NCBI GenBank assembly: GCA_949383255.1
Contig: CASJPF010000031.1
Coordinates: 1 to 43,161, forward strand
DNA: 43,161 bases
Direction of reading: 5' to 3'
Source of the DNA: Lachnospiraceae bacterium
GTDB taxonomy: Bacteria > Bacillota > Clostridia > Lachnospirales > Lachnospiraceae
Position numbers and translations under genes: made by a program. The notes under the pieces are model-generated. The model searched no databases, had not been told where the DNA came from, and was given only the letters and a program-made list of their open reading frames with translations. The stretch's first letter is position 1. Each line of letters starts with the position of its first letter. Of the stretch, positions 1-8,307 are shown in pieces.

Positions 1-225
1 GCAGATTTAAGTGGAGCACGTTTGATTGGAGCAGATTTAAGTGGAGCAGATTTAATTAGAGCAGATTTAATTGGAGCAGATTTAATTGGAGTAGATTTAA
101 GTGGAGCAGATTTAAGTGGAGTAGATTTAAGTGGAGCAGATTTAAGAGGAGCAGATTTAAGCAGAGCACGCTTAATTGGAGCAGATTTAAGTGGAGCAGA
201 TTTAAGTGGAGCAGATTTAAGTAAA
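1..225 (+). repeat. Tandem 15-bp coding repeat of the pentapeptide gene
   Basis: About fifteen units of a 15-bp repeat (GCAGATTTAAGTGGA with small variations) lie head to tail. Synonymous positions are nearly identical between units, which points to recent unit duplication or gene conversion and not only to protein-level selection. Confidence 0.9.
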
Positions 226-351
226 ACTATATTTGATGAAAATCAAGTTAATTTGTTTTGCCAAAAATATGACTTCACTAACAGTAGAGTGTATATTTCT
301 GAAACAGGTGAGACTATAAGTTATAAAGAATATTACATGGGAAAACAATGA
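1..351 (+). CDS. Pentapeptide-repeat protein, C-terminal part (5' end outside window)
   Basis: The frame is open from base 1, so this is the 3' part of a longer gene. About 75 residues read as tandem A(D/R)L(S/I/R)G pentapeptides, the pattern that folds into a right-handed quadrilateral beta helix. The last 40 residues leave the repeat and end in a polar tail. The family includes DNA-mimic proteins and many effectors of unknown role, so no function can be assigned from the repeat alone. The TTG at 22 is not a credible start because the repeat continues upstream of it. The TGA stop is at 349-351. Nothing downstream is in the same transcription unit for more than 300 bases. Confidence 0.85.
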   Translation, partial: ADLSGARLIGADLSGADLIRADLIGADLIGVDLSGADLSGVDLSGADLRGADLSRARLIGADLSGADLSGADLSKTIFDENQVNLFCQKYDFTNSRVYISETGETISYKEYYMGKQ

Positions 352-706
352 GTATAAGGCAGCAATTGGAAATGAACGAAAAGAAAATTGTTTGGATTTT
401 TATTAAAGTTGTTTAGAATTTTAGCAAAATAGCTGAAATAAATCAATAACCATATAACGGGCTATGAAGTTAAAATAAGAAGTTCGAGGCTAATCTTTTG
501 ATAACTTCTAGTCTATAATATATTATGTGGTGAAGATATATAATTAATTGATACATTTGATTATGCGATTATCTATTTGTTTTGTTGTTGCTAAATGCTG
601 TAGCTACCATTATGATTTAATTCTTTGTTTTGCATATGAGCAATTATACTATATCAATGTATTAGGAACTTATTATTTGTTACACTAGATAGGATATAAT
701 AGTAAG
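352..706. other. AT-rich intergenic stretch, no feature seen
   Basis: This 355-bp stretch has no ORF of convincing length on either strand, no strong terminator after the pentapeptide gene and no clear sigma-A promoter. It may hold decayed sequence. Confidence 0.5.
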
Positions 707-952
707 TTGTCAAACAGAGTAACATATTTTAAGAAAGATGAGGAAGAAGTGATGGAAATGTGTGCTGAAGTTGAAAGATATGTAGAAAAATATGCAAGAA
801 ACAAAGAAAGAGAAGTTAAAGCAGAAGAAATAGTAGTAATGGGGATTGCGTATAATGTACCTACAAAAGATATATTAAGTCGTTTAGCAAAACGTATGGG
901 TATTGATGCTATGCAGGCAAAAATGTATTATACAAGATTTACTAAAAGATAA
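707..952 (+). CDS. Small hypothetical protein, 81 aa
   Basis: The frame uses a TTG start (the next in-frame ATG is M16, at 752). The product is short, charged and predicted to be mostly helical, with an acidic/basic N-terminal half (EEVMEMCAEVERYVEKYARN) followed by a segment resembling a small helix-turn-helix (NVPTKDILSRLAKRMGID). I do not recognise a family. The C-terminal tails of Rpn-type PD-(D/E)XK transposase-like proteins in this group look broadly similar, so it could be a remnant of one. It has no close neighbours on either side. No good ribosome binding site precedes the TTG. Whether it is expressed is uncertain. Confidence 0.4.
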   Translation: MSNRVTYFKKDEEEVMEMCAEVERYVEKYARNKEREVKAEEIVVMGIAYNVPTKDILSRLAKRMGIDAMQAKMYYTRFTKR

Positions 953-1301
953 ATTTTTAGTGATACAGAATTAAAAAGTAAAAACTGAATCTAAGTGCCC
1001 TAACGTAGAATCATAAGTCCAAATATAATAAAAAAGTAAAGGGAATTATAGAATTAGCAGTGGATAACCTTTACTTAGTAAGACCTATTTTTATATTAAA
1101 GTTTATTATGAGTTAAGAAGAGTGCTTTATATGTGATTATATAAGCAATGAAGTATTAAGAGTAGTACTGATTTAGATTGATTTTTTGTTATATTGCAAC
1201 TATATTAAATAAGTAAACATATTTAGTAGTAGATATTGTTTCTTAAATATTAAAATGTATATGAGAAATTAATTTGAGAAAGAATTGAAGGAGAAAAGAT
1301 T
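953..1301. other. Intergenic stretch before hsdR, with one inverted repeat
   Basis: About 350 bp of AT-rich sequence carries one recognisable inverted repeat, GTAAAGG (1036-1042) and CCTTTAC (1068-1074), with a 25-base loop. A ribosome binding site (AAGGAG, about 1288-1293) precedes the hsdR ATG. No clear promoter with consensus spacing could be picked. Confidence 0.4.
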
Positions 1302-3701
1302 ATGCAGTTGACAGCAGAAGAAATTGCAGAGCAGCAGAAAAACGAAGAAAACACGAAAAAGAAATACATTACTCCGATTATTCAGGAAAGATGGGGAAAA
1401 GACAACTCTGATAATATTATTATGGAATATTACTTTACAGATGGCAGGGTAAATATTGATGGAGATAAAGTATCAAGAGGAGATAAGAAAAAAGCAGATT
1501 ATCTTCTATTGTTTAAAGATAATATTCCTTTGGCATTGGTAGAAGCAAAAGGAATTGATCATAGTGCAATGGAAGGGTATCAGCAGGTTCTTGAATATGC
1601 AGAAATTTTGGATATTCCATTTGCATATACAACAAATGGGATAAATTTAATCGAAGAAGATAGGATTCTTCATAAAAATAATGACAAACTGAAAATGCAG
1701 GATTTCCCATATCCAGAAGAACTGTGGAACAGATATATCAAAGAAAAAAGCTTATCAGAAGATGAAGTCAGGTTGGTTAACCAACCTTATTATATTGATG
1801 CATCGAAGGTTAAACCAAAGAAACCAAGATATTATCAAAGAATTGCTATCAACAGGGTAATTGATGCAATCGCTCAGGGTAAAAACAGGATGCTTCTTGT
1901 TATGGCAACAGGAACAGGTAAGACATTTACTGCGTTTCAGATTGTGTGGAGACTGTGGAAGAGTAAAACCAAAAAGAAAATCCTGTATTTAGTTGACAGA
2001 AATGCACTTGCAGACCAGACGATGCAGAAAGATTTTAAGCCTTTTGTGGATGCTGGTGTTATGGTAAAGATGAAAAGTGCAAACATAAAGAAAGATACTG
2101 CTTATGAAGTATATACGGCACTTTATCAACAGTTAAAGAGCAAAGATAAAGATTATTATAAGGAACTTCCGCCTGATTTCTTTGATATGATTATTGTGGA
2201 TGAGTGTCACAGGGGTTCTGCTGATTTGGATTCCAACTGGCATGAAATATTGGAATATTTTAGTTCAGCAACGCAGCTTGGACTGACTGCTACACCCAAA
2301 GAAACAGAAGATGTATCAAATATCAATTATTTCTGTGCGGAAACAGATGATAAACCTTTATATACATATTCGTTAAAACAGGGCATTGAGGATGGATTTC
2401 TTGCTCCTTACAGGGTTATTTCTGTGGAACTTAATATTGATAAAGAGGGATACAGACCGCCGACAGGTAAATTGGATGTAGAGGGTAATCCTATAGAAAA
2501 CAGGGTTTATACACAGAAAGACTTTGACAGAACAATTGTTGTTGAAGAGAGACAGGAAATTGTTGCACAAAGAATTACAGATTATATGAAAGAAAATGAT
2601 TGCAGATATGCAAAGACAATTGTATTCTGTGAAAATATTGACCATGCAGATGCAATGGTTTTGAAGCTGAAAAACCTTAATTCAGATTTGGTTCAGGAAA
2701 ACAGCAAGTACATAATGAAAATTACAGGTGATGATGAAATAGGAAAAGCAGAATTGGAGAATTTTACTGATCCAGATACAAAATATCCTGTCATTGCAGT
2801 TACAAGCAAGTTGATGTCAACAGGTGTTGATTCGGAGACTTGTGAATTGATTGTTTTGGATAAATCTATTGGTTCTATGACAGAGTTTAAGCAGACAATC
2901 GGCAGGGGAACAAGAATCAATGAAAACTTTACGATTGATGAAGAAAAGAAGAGCAAGCTACATTTTACCATCTTAGATTTTAGGTCAAATTACTATCAAT
3001 TTGAAGACCCAGAATTTGACGGGGAACCAGTGGCTGTTATGGAAGTGGGAGAGAATGGTTCATTTCCGAAAGGAAGCCCACAAAAAGAAACAGATGAAAA
3101 TGGCGAGGATAAAGAGAAAGGAAAGTCCAAAGGACATATTCAAAAAGTAAAAGTCAATGGTGTGGATGTGACGATTGATGGGGAAGAAGTCCGCTATACA
3201 GATGAGAATGGGAATCTTGTCAAACAGAATATTGAAAGCTGTGTAAGGAACAATATTTTAAGCCAATATCCGACATATCAGGATTTTTACGTTTCTTTTA
3301 AAGCAGCAGATGATAAAGATGGAATGACTATGGATTTATTGATTGAGAGAGCATATGTGAGAAAAGTCAGTGAAGCAGTAGGATATTATATTGATAAATT
3401 TGATATTGTTGGATTGGTTGGATATAAGCAGCCGCCTAAATCCAAAGAAGAAAGATTGCAGAATGTTTACAATGCAGGTATTCTGGATGAACTTGATATT
3501 GAAAAAAGAGATATTATCCAGACTATTTTGGATGAATATAAGACAGAGGATTTTTCAAAGCTGAAGGATATTACTGTATTTAATCTTCCTGTGTTCAAAG
3601 AAAAAGGATATACACCAATGAAAATATTGAAGAGTGTATTTGGTGGAAACAAACAGAATTTTATTGATTTAATGAAACAAATAGAAGAAGAGTTATATTA
3701 G
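1302..3701 (+). CDS. hsdR: Type I restriction enzyme, R (restriction/translocase) subunit
   Basis: The product is the motor and nuclease subunit of a type I restriction-modification complex, which with HsdM and HsdS translocates and cuts unmodified DNA. The N-terminal HSDR_N nuclease domain shows a PD-ExK arrangement (D66 in KKADYLL, then VEAK at 80-83). A superfamily 2 helicase motor follows: Walker A MATGTGKT at 201-208, the DECH box at 300-303, the LGLTATP motif shortly after, and a second RecA domain with TIGRGTRI. At 799 aa it is within the range for shorter HsdR proteins. The ATG has AAGGAG about nine bases upstream. hsdM follows after 18 bases, so the three genes form an operon in the order R-M-S. 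Confidence 0.96.
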   Translation: MQLTAEEIAEQQKNEENTKKKYITPIIQERWGKDNSDNIIMEYYFTDGRVNIDGDKVSRGDKKKADYLLLFKDNIPLALVEAKGIDHSAMEGYQQVLEYAEILDIPFAYTTNGINLIEEDRILHKNNDKLKMQDFPYPEELWNRYIKEKSLSEDEVRLVNQPYYIDASKVKPKKPRYYQRIAINRVIDAIAQGKNRMLLVMATGTGKTFTAFQIVWRLWKSKTKKKILYLVDRNALADQTMQKDFKPFVDAGVMVKMKSANIKKDTAYEVYTALYQQLKSKDKDYYKELPPDFFDMIIVDECHRGSADLDSNWHEILEYFSSATQLGLTATPKETEDVSNINYFCAETDDKPLYTYSLKQGIEDGFLAPYRVISVELNIDKEGYRPPTGKLDVEGNPIENRVYTQKDFDRTIVVEERQEIVAQRITDYMKENDCRYAKTIVFCENIDHADAMVLKLKNLNSDLVQENSKYIMKITGDDEIGKAELENFTDPDTKYPVIAVTSKLMSTGVDSETCELIVLDKSIGSMTEFKQTIGRGTRINENFTIDEEKKSKLHFTILDFRSNYYQFEDPEFDGEPVAVMEVGENGSFPKGSPQKETDENGEDKEKGKSKGHIQKVKVNGVDVTIDGEEVRYTDENGNLVKQNIESCVRNNILSQYPTYQDFYVSFKAADDKDGMTMDLLIERAYVRKVSEAVGYYIDKFDIVGLVGYKQPPKSKEERLQNVYNAGILDELDIEKRDIIQTILDEYKTEDFSKLKDITVFNLPVFKEKGYTPMKILKSVFGGNKQNFIDLMKQIEEELY

Positions 3702-3719
3702 ACAACAAGGAGAAAAAGT

Positions 3720-5228
3720 ATGGCATTAGCAACATTAATAAAAAGACTGCAGGACATTATGCGAGGAGATGCAGGTGTTGGCGGGGATGAACAGAGATTG
3801 TCCCAAATTGTATGGATTCTATTTCTAAAGATTTTTGATTATAAAGAGGAAGAATGGGAATTGATGCAGAGTGATTATGTTCCAATTATTCCAAACGGCT
3901 ACCGTTGGAGGGATTGGGTAACATCCACTTCTGTTAAAGACCAAATGACAGGCGGAGAACTGATAGATTTTGTGAACAATAAGCTGTTTAGGGTATTGTC
4001 TGGGGATGCTGTGAAAAATGAAAAAGGAGAAGAAGTTTACCTTTTTACAAAGACAGACAGAGCTTCCCTTCTTGTAAAAGAATTTATGAGAGAATCCACT
4101 AATTTTATGAAAAATGGAGTGCTTCTTAGGCAGTTACTCAATATTTTTGATGAAATTGATTTCTCTGATTATGCTGAAAGACATGCATTTAATGATATTT
4201 ATGAAACTCTGCTGAAGGGCTTGCAGAAGAATAACGGGGAGTTCTATACTCCAAGAGCAATCACATCATTTGTTGTTGACAAAGTGAATCCAAAGATTGG
4301 GGAGAAAGTGGCAGATTTTGCATGTGGTACAGGTGGATTTCTTGTGGATGCACTTCATCATGTGGAAGATGCAGGAATCAAGGTAGAAGATTTACCCAAA
4401 TTACAACATTCCTTTTATGGTGTTGAAAAGAAACAGCTTCCTTATATGCTCTGTACAACGAATATGCTGCTTAATGATATTGCAGAACCAGATATTATGC
4501 ATGACAATTCGTTAGAGCAGGATGTAAGAAGATATTCCGATGATGATAAATTTGATGTTATTTTGATGAATCCCCCTTATGGCGGTTCAGAGCTGGAAAT
4601 TGTGCAGAAGAATTTTCCTGCTGAACTTAGAAATTCAGAAACAGCAGACCTTTTTATGATAGAGATTATGTATCGCCTTAATAAAAATGGAAGATGTGGA
4701 GTAGTTCTTCCTGATGGATTTATTTTTGGAACTGATAACAGTAAAAGTGCAATCAAAAAGAAACTGTTAGAAGAATTTAATTTACATACAGTTATCAGGC
4801 TTCCAGGGAGTTGTTTTGCTCCCTATACAAGCATTGCAACCAATCTGCTTTTCTTTAATAAAACAGAGCCTACAACGGATGTGTGGTTTTACCGATTTGA
4901 TTTACCAAACGGGCAGAAATTTTCTATGAAAAAGAATCCTATGACAAGGGAGAAAATGTCTGCTCTTGATGAATGGTGGGGTAATCGCATAGAGATAAAA
5001 GATGAAAAAGAAGACAGTTCCATGACTGAGACTTGGAAGGCAAAAAGGGTATCTGTGGATGAGATTGCAGCGAATAATTATAGTTTAGACTTTTGTGGTT
5101 TTCCAAATGAAGAGAAAGTAATTCTTTCTCCGAAAGACACAATAGAGAATTTTAAAGCGGAGAGAAAAAGGCTTGATCGAAAGATGGATGCAAAGTTACA
5201 AGAGATTATGGATATGTTGGGAGTGTAG
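3720..5228 (+). CDS. hsdM: Type I modification DNA methyltransferase, M subunit
   Basis: The product is the adenine-N6 methyltransferase of the type I system; it uses S-adenosylmethionine and needs HsdS for specificity. It has the helical HsdM_N domain in the first 130 residues, the SAM-binding motif I FACGTGGF at about residue 200, and the catalytic NPPYGG motif at about 284. The length (502 aa) is typical. A ribosome binding site (AAGGAG) lies just before the ATG. Its TAG stop is two bases before the hsdS ATG, so translation of the two subunits is probably coupled, as expected for proteins that assemble as M2S. Confidence 0.97.
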   Translation: MALATLIKRLQDIMRGDAGVGGDEQRLSQIVWILFLKIFDYKEEEWELMQSDYVPIIPNGYRWRDWVTSTSVKDQMTGGELIDFVNNKLFRVLSGDAVKNEKGEEVYLFTKTDRASLLVKEFMRESTNFMKNGVLLRQLLNIFDEIDFSDYAERHAFNDIYETLLKGLQKNNGEFYTPRAITSFVVDKVNPKIGEKVADFACGTGGFLVDALHHVEDAGIKVEDLPKLQHSFYGVEKKQLPYMLCTTNMLLNDIAEPDIMHDNSLEQDVRRYSDDDKFDVILMNPPYGGSELEIVQKNFPAELRNSETADLFMIEIMYRLNKNGRCGVVLPDGFIFGTDNSKSAIKKKLLEEFNLHTVIRLPGSCFAPYTSIATNLLFFNKTEPTTDVWFYRFDLPNGQKFSMKKNPMTREKMSALDEWWGNRIEIKDEKEDSSMTETWKAKRVSVDEIAANNYSLDFCGFPNEEKVILSPKDTIENFKAERKRLDRKMDAKLQEIMDMLGV

Positions 5229-5230
5229 TT

Positions 5231-6709
5231 ATGGTATTAGCGGAAGATTTAAGACAAGCGGTATTGCAGGCTGCATTGCAGGGAAAGTTGACAGAACGGC
5301 TTGAAACTGATAGTGATGTGGATGATTTGTTGGAATCAATTCAGAAAGAAAAAGAAGAACTGGTTGCACAAAAGAAGATTAAAAAAGAGAAAGCATTACC
5401 AAAGATTCAAGAGAAAGATGTTCCGTTTGACATTCCTGAAAATTGGAGATGGATGAGATGGGGGAATTTAGCATATTCGATTCAATATGGATATAATGCT
5501 CCTGCTAAAGAAGCAGGGAAAATTAGAATGGTTCGTATTAGTGATATACAAAATAATTCTGTAGATTGGGGAAGTGTGCCATATTGTGATATAGAAGATG
5601 AAGAAATAGAAATATATCTGTTACAAGATAATGATATATTATTTGCAAGAACAGGGGGCACAGTTGGAAAATCATTTTTAGTGAATGATATTCCAGAAAA
5701 TGCAATTTATGCAGGATATTTAATAAGAACAAGATATAGTAATCAGTTAGTTTCTAAATATTTGAAATATTTTATGGAGAGCCAATTGTATTGGGTACAA
5801 CTACAGAATGGAAAAACACAGGGATGCCAACCAAATTGTAATGGACAGACTTTATCAAAAATGCTTATCCCTCTTCCCCCAATCGAAGAACAGCAGAGAA
5901 TTGTTGATAAAATCAATGAGATAATGCCAAAGATTGATGAGTATGAGAAGATAGAAAAAGAATTGGAAGTATTAAAGAAAGAATTTCCAACAGATATGAA
6001 AGATGCACTACTTCAGGCTGCGATGCAGGGAAAATTGGCAGAGCAGCTGGGGAGTGATAGTGATGTGGATGAATTGTTGGCATCAATTAAAAAAGAGAAA
6101 GAAGAATTGATTGTACAAAAGAAAATCAAAAAAGAAAAATCATTACCAGATATTGAGGAAGAGGAAATTCCATTTGATATTCCTGAAAATTGGAGATGGG
6201 TAAGATTAAGAAATGTTTGTACTAAAATTGTTGATGGAGACCATAATCCGCCACGTGGAAACGTAGAGAAAACAGAGTATTTAATGTTATCAGCACAAAA
6301 TATAAATTTTAATAAATTGATTGATTTGGATCAAGTTAGATATCTTACAAAAGAAATTTTTGAACAGGAGAATTTACGTACTCAAGTTCAAATTGGTGAT
6401 ATTTTTTTTACAATAGTCGGAACGCTTGGTCGAAGCTGCATTTATACTGGAGGATATAATATTTCATTTCAGCGGAGTGTAGCTGTTATATCAACTAAAA
6501 TATATAATCGTTATCTAAAATATGTATTAGATTCTCCATATATACAACAATATATACTTATAAAGGCAACTGGAACGGCTCAAAAAGGCTTTTATTTGAA
6601 TCAAGTTGATAATCTGTTAATTCCTATTCCGCCAATAGAGGAACAACAGAGAATAGTAGAAAGATTGGATGCACTGCTGCCATTATGTGAAGAATTGAAG
6701 GAAAAATAA
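5231..6709 (+). CDS. hsdS: Type I specificity subunit S with two target-recognition domains
   Basis: The product recognises the bipartite DNA target and bridges two HsdM subunits. It has the classic two-fold layout: a conserved helix region, TRD1 (from about residue 70), the central conserved region with PPIEEQQRIV, then a second copy of the conserved helix, TRD2 (from about residue 320) and a second PPIEEQQRIV near the C-terminus. The two conserved blocks, QAALQGKLTERL and QAAMQGKLAEQL, are recognisable duplicates, while the TRDs differ, so the two half-sites should differ. The length of 492 aa suggests both domains are intact. No second hsdS fragment or invertase lies next to it in this window. 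Confidence 0.95.
   Translation: MVLAEDLRQAVLQAALQGKLTERLETDSDVDDLLESIQKEKEELVAQKKIKKEKALPKIQEKDVPFDIPENWRWMRWGNLAYSIQYGYNAPAKEAGKIRMVRISDIQNNSVDWGSVPYCDIEDEEIEIYLLQDNDILFARTGGTVGKSFLVNDIPENAIYAGYLIRTRYSNQLVSKYLKYFMESQLYWVQLQNGKTQGCQPNCNGQTLSKMLIPLPPIEEQQRIVDKINEIMPKIDEYEKIEKELEVLKKEFPTDMKDALLQAAMQGKLAEQLGSDSDVDELLASIKKEKEELIVQKKIKKEKSLPDIEEEEIPFDIPENWRWVRLRNVCTKIVDGDHNPPRGNVEKTEYLMLSAQNINFNKLIDLDQVRYLTKEIFEQENLRTQVQIGDIFFTIVGTLGRSCIYTGGYNISFQRSVAVISTKIYNRYLKYVLDSPYIQQYILIKATGTAQKGFYLNQVDNLLIPIPPIEEQQRIVERLDALLPLCEELKEK
5249..6202 (+). repeat. Internal direct repeat of hsdS (5249-5455 and 5996-6202)
   Basis: Two segments of about 207 bp inside hsdS align without gaps at a constant offset of 747 bp. 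They encode the paired conserved helices ahead of each recognition domain. Such repeats are recombination substrates for exchanging or deleting a target-recognition domain. Confidence 0.8.
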
Positions 6710-6772
6710 AATATGTGAAGTTTGGATAACATTTTTCCAAACTTCATATAAAATTGAAGGAGAGTTGCATTT

Positions 6773-7552
6773 ATGAAGACAAATATATTTTTATCCTATT
6801 GTTAGAATGATTCAAATGAAGCTAATAAAATATATGATTATTTTAAAAGCAACCAAGATATTGAATTACATAGAGACACCATTGATATTAGAAAATGGGG
6901 AAGCATCAAAGAGTATATGCAGTCTATTAGTAATATGGATTATACAATTTTGTTGATTTCAGATTCATATCTAAAATCAGCTAATTGCATGTATGAAGTT
7001 TTGGAAGTAATGAGAGATAGAAATTATAGAGATAAAATTTTTCCAGCAGTTATTGATTCTGGAATTTATAGCCCCATTACAAGAGCAAAATATGTGAAAC
7101 ATTGGCAAGGTGAATTTAGGGAGTTGGAGAATGAGTTAAAAGGAATTAATATGCAAAACATGGGGAAACTGAATGAAGATTTAAAGCGAAGACAGGATAT
7201 ATCTTCTAATATTGCAGAGTTTTTGGATGTTGTTTCCGATATGAATAATCCTAATATTGAGGATGTATGTGTGAGGATTGAAGAAAAATTGGGGCAGGAG
7301 GGATTTCTCGGCAATAGGAATATGTAGAGAAATGATACGAATGATTTATTTGCTACATTGGGTATACCAAAAGCAAAATATAATTCTGAACCGACAGATT
7401 TAGAAGTGAATCAGTTTGTAAGAGACAGCTTTAATCAGATTGTAAAGCTGCTGTCACAATTATGCCAACAATATCAAAGTCAAAATGCATATATACAAGT
7501 GCAGATTGAACAGGTTGACACAAGAATAGTGATTTATCAATTATGCTGTTGA
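6773..7552 (+). pseudogene. TIR-domain protein gene with two in-frame TAG stops
   Basis: One frame from the ATG at 6773 to the TGA at 7552 encodes a TIR-domain protein apart from TAG codons at 6803-6805 and 7325-7327. The N-terminus reads NIFLSYC, then TAG, then NDSNEANKIYDYF, which is the TIR beta-A strand. NMDYTILLISDSYLKS and NCMYEVLEVM follow; the latter carries the likely catalytic glutamate of TIR NADases. The rest is a helical region of unknown type. A ribosome binding site (GAAGGAGAG) precedes the ATG. The position right after hsdS suggests a second defence gene in the island. The protein sequence between the stops is well preserved, so the nonsense changes look recent. The 3' end may also be frameshifted, because the frame stops abruptly. 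Confidence 0.75.
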
Positions 7553-7830
7553 GAAAATAGAAGGATATTATGAGACCGTTTCAAGTTTTGTGTAAACTAT
7601 AAAAACTGATATAAGATATAGGAATAGTTACAAAGGGCAGAGTCCGATTTTTTTGGAGTTTGTCAAGCTAAATGTGTAAGCTTTTTGAATTTTTGGGGTG
7701 GCCGGAAAATCGAGCCACCTTTTTTAATGATTCTATGCATCCCTGACAGATGGTTTTCGACTAAAACGGAAAGATGAAGCTCATAAAAGCTAGAAAAACA
7801 ACTTACTAATTGGTACTTATCCCATAACGC
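7553..7830. other. Non-coding stretch between the TIR gene and the tRNA terminator
   Basis: No ORF is supported here. The segment around 7650-7730 contains the terminator-like hairpin listed separately and could be the end of a decayed mobile element. I could not identify a family. Confidence 0.4.
7697..7725 (+). terminator. Rho-independent terminator-like hairpin
   Basis: GGTGGC (7697-7702) pairs with GCCACC (7714-7719) and is followed by six T residues. It is the first such signal downstream of the hsd-TIR genes and may end that transcript. Confidence 0.6.
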
Positions 7831-7865
7831 AAAAACACCGCAGGACTCATGATTCTGCGGTGTTT
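7831..7865 (-). terminator. Terminator of the tRNA-Pro gene
   Basis: Read on the minus strand, AAACACCGCAG and CTGCGGTGTTT form an 11-bp stem followed by a run of five Ts. It lies about 18 bases past the tRNA 3' end, as expected for a single-tRNA transcript. Confidence 0.85.
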
Positions 7866-7882
7866 CGCACTGTTTCGTTCAA

Positions 7883-7957
7883 TCGGAGTGACAAGATTCG
7901 AACTTGCGGCCTCCACCTCCCTAAGGTGGCGCTCTAGCCAAACTGAGCCACACCCCG
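7883..7957 (-). tRNA. tRNA-Pro (anticodon AGG)
   Basis: The minus strand folds into a 75-nt cloverleaf. The acceptor stem is CGGGGTG/CACTCCG with one G-U pair, the D stem is GCTC/GAGC, the anticodon stem is CCACC/GGTGG around the loop TTAGGGA, and the T arm is GCAAG-TTCGAAT-CTTGT. Loop positions 34-36 read AGG, which decodes proline CCU. The discriminator base is A and CCA is not encoded. The gene stands alone, with its own promoter and terminator. Confidence 0.93.
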
Positions 7958-7982
7958 ATAATGGTATGACTGAACAACAATT

Positions 7983-8011
7983 ATTATATACAAATAAGAT
8001 TATAATGTCAA
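7983..8011 (-). promoter_or_regulatory. Sigma-A promoter of tRNA-Pro
   Basis: On the minus strand TTGACA and TATAAT match the consensus exactly, with 17 bases between them. The predicted start lies about 20 bases before the mature tRNA. Confidence 0.85.
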
Positions 8012-8056
8012 TATAAAAATAAAAGAATATAAAATTAAGAAAATTTATACAAACTA

Positions 8057-8085
8057 TTGACAATTGTCTGACAATTTAGTATATT
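8057..8085 (+). promoter_or_regulatory. Plus-strand sigma-A promoter with GntR-type palindrome in the spacer
   Basis: TTGACA (8057-8062) and TATATT (8080-8085) are separated by 17 bases. The spacer contains the perfect palindrome ATTGTCTGACAAT (8063-8075), which fits the TNGTNNNACNA half-site pattern of FCD-subfamily GntR repressors. A second palindrome, GACAATTGTC (8059-8068), overlaps it. No protein-coding gene starts within 900 bases downstream on this strand; a transcript would run antisense to the small ORF at 8106-8219. Confidence 0.55.
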
Positions 8086-8105
8086 ATCTATAGATTCGTG
8101 ATAAT

Positions 8106-8219
8106 TTAATCGCGAATGAGCATTGTAGATACAGCGTTTTGTAGAATGCTGTATTCAAAAGAATGCTTTTCACTTAACTCTTTTTCAATATAGTAATCCT
8201 TTAGAGAAAGCTTTTTCAT
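8106..8219 (-). CDS. Small uncharacterised protein, 37 aa
   Basis: The minus strand has a strong ribosome binding site (GGGAGG, about seven bases before the ATG) and an ATG at 8219-8217. The 37-codon frame ends in TAA at 8106-8108. The product begins MKKLSLKDYYIEKELSEKHS and is charged and soluble; it has no membrane segment and I do not recognise it. The first five codons are complementary to the leader just upstream, so the start codon would sit next to a 13-bp stem. A plus-strand promoter upstream of its 3' end could give an antisense RNA covering the whole gene. The ribosome binding site and spacing are the main evidence that it is real. Confidence 0.45.
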   Translation of the reverse strand: MKKLSLKDYYIEKELSEKHSFEYSILQNAVSTMLIRD

Positions 8220-8258
8220 GACAGTATCCTCCCAATTAGCTGCCAGAAAAAGCTTTCT
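8205..8258. promoter_or_regulatory. 13-bp inverted repeat enclosing the small ORF's ribosome binding site
   Basis: AGAAAGCTTTTTC (8205-8217) and GAAAAAGCTTTCT (8246-8258) are perfectly complementary. In a minus-strand mRNA the loop holds the Shine-Dalgarno sequence and the stem abuts the ATG. In a plus-strand transcript the same hairpin could act as a weak terminator, being followed by TTATT. Confidence 0.6.
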
Positions 8259-8307
8259 TTATTGTGAAGGCATATCACTTTGATTGTAAATAAATAGAGC
8301 AATTGAC

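Noticed and set aside
1..225. Regular short repeats that could suggest a CRISPR array
   Set aside because: The units are 15-bp coding repeats without spacers and encode a pentapeptide protein.
6803..7327. TAG codons in the TIR gene read as an amino acid (amber recoding)
   Set aside because: TAG is used as the normal terminator in adjacent genes and no suppressor tRNA is visible, so nonsense mutation is simpler.
7806..8063. Minus-strand ORF of 85 aa
   Set aside because: It runs through the tRNA-Pro gene, its terminator and its promoter, which explain the sequence better.
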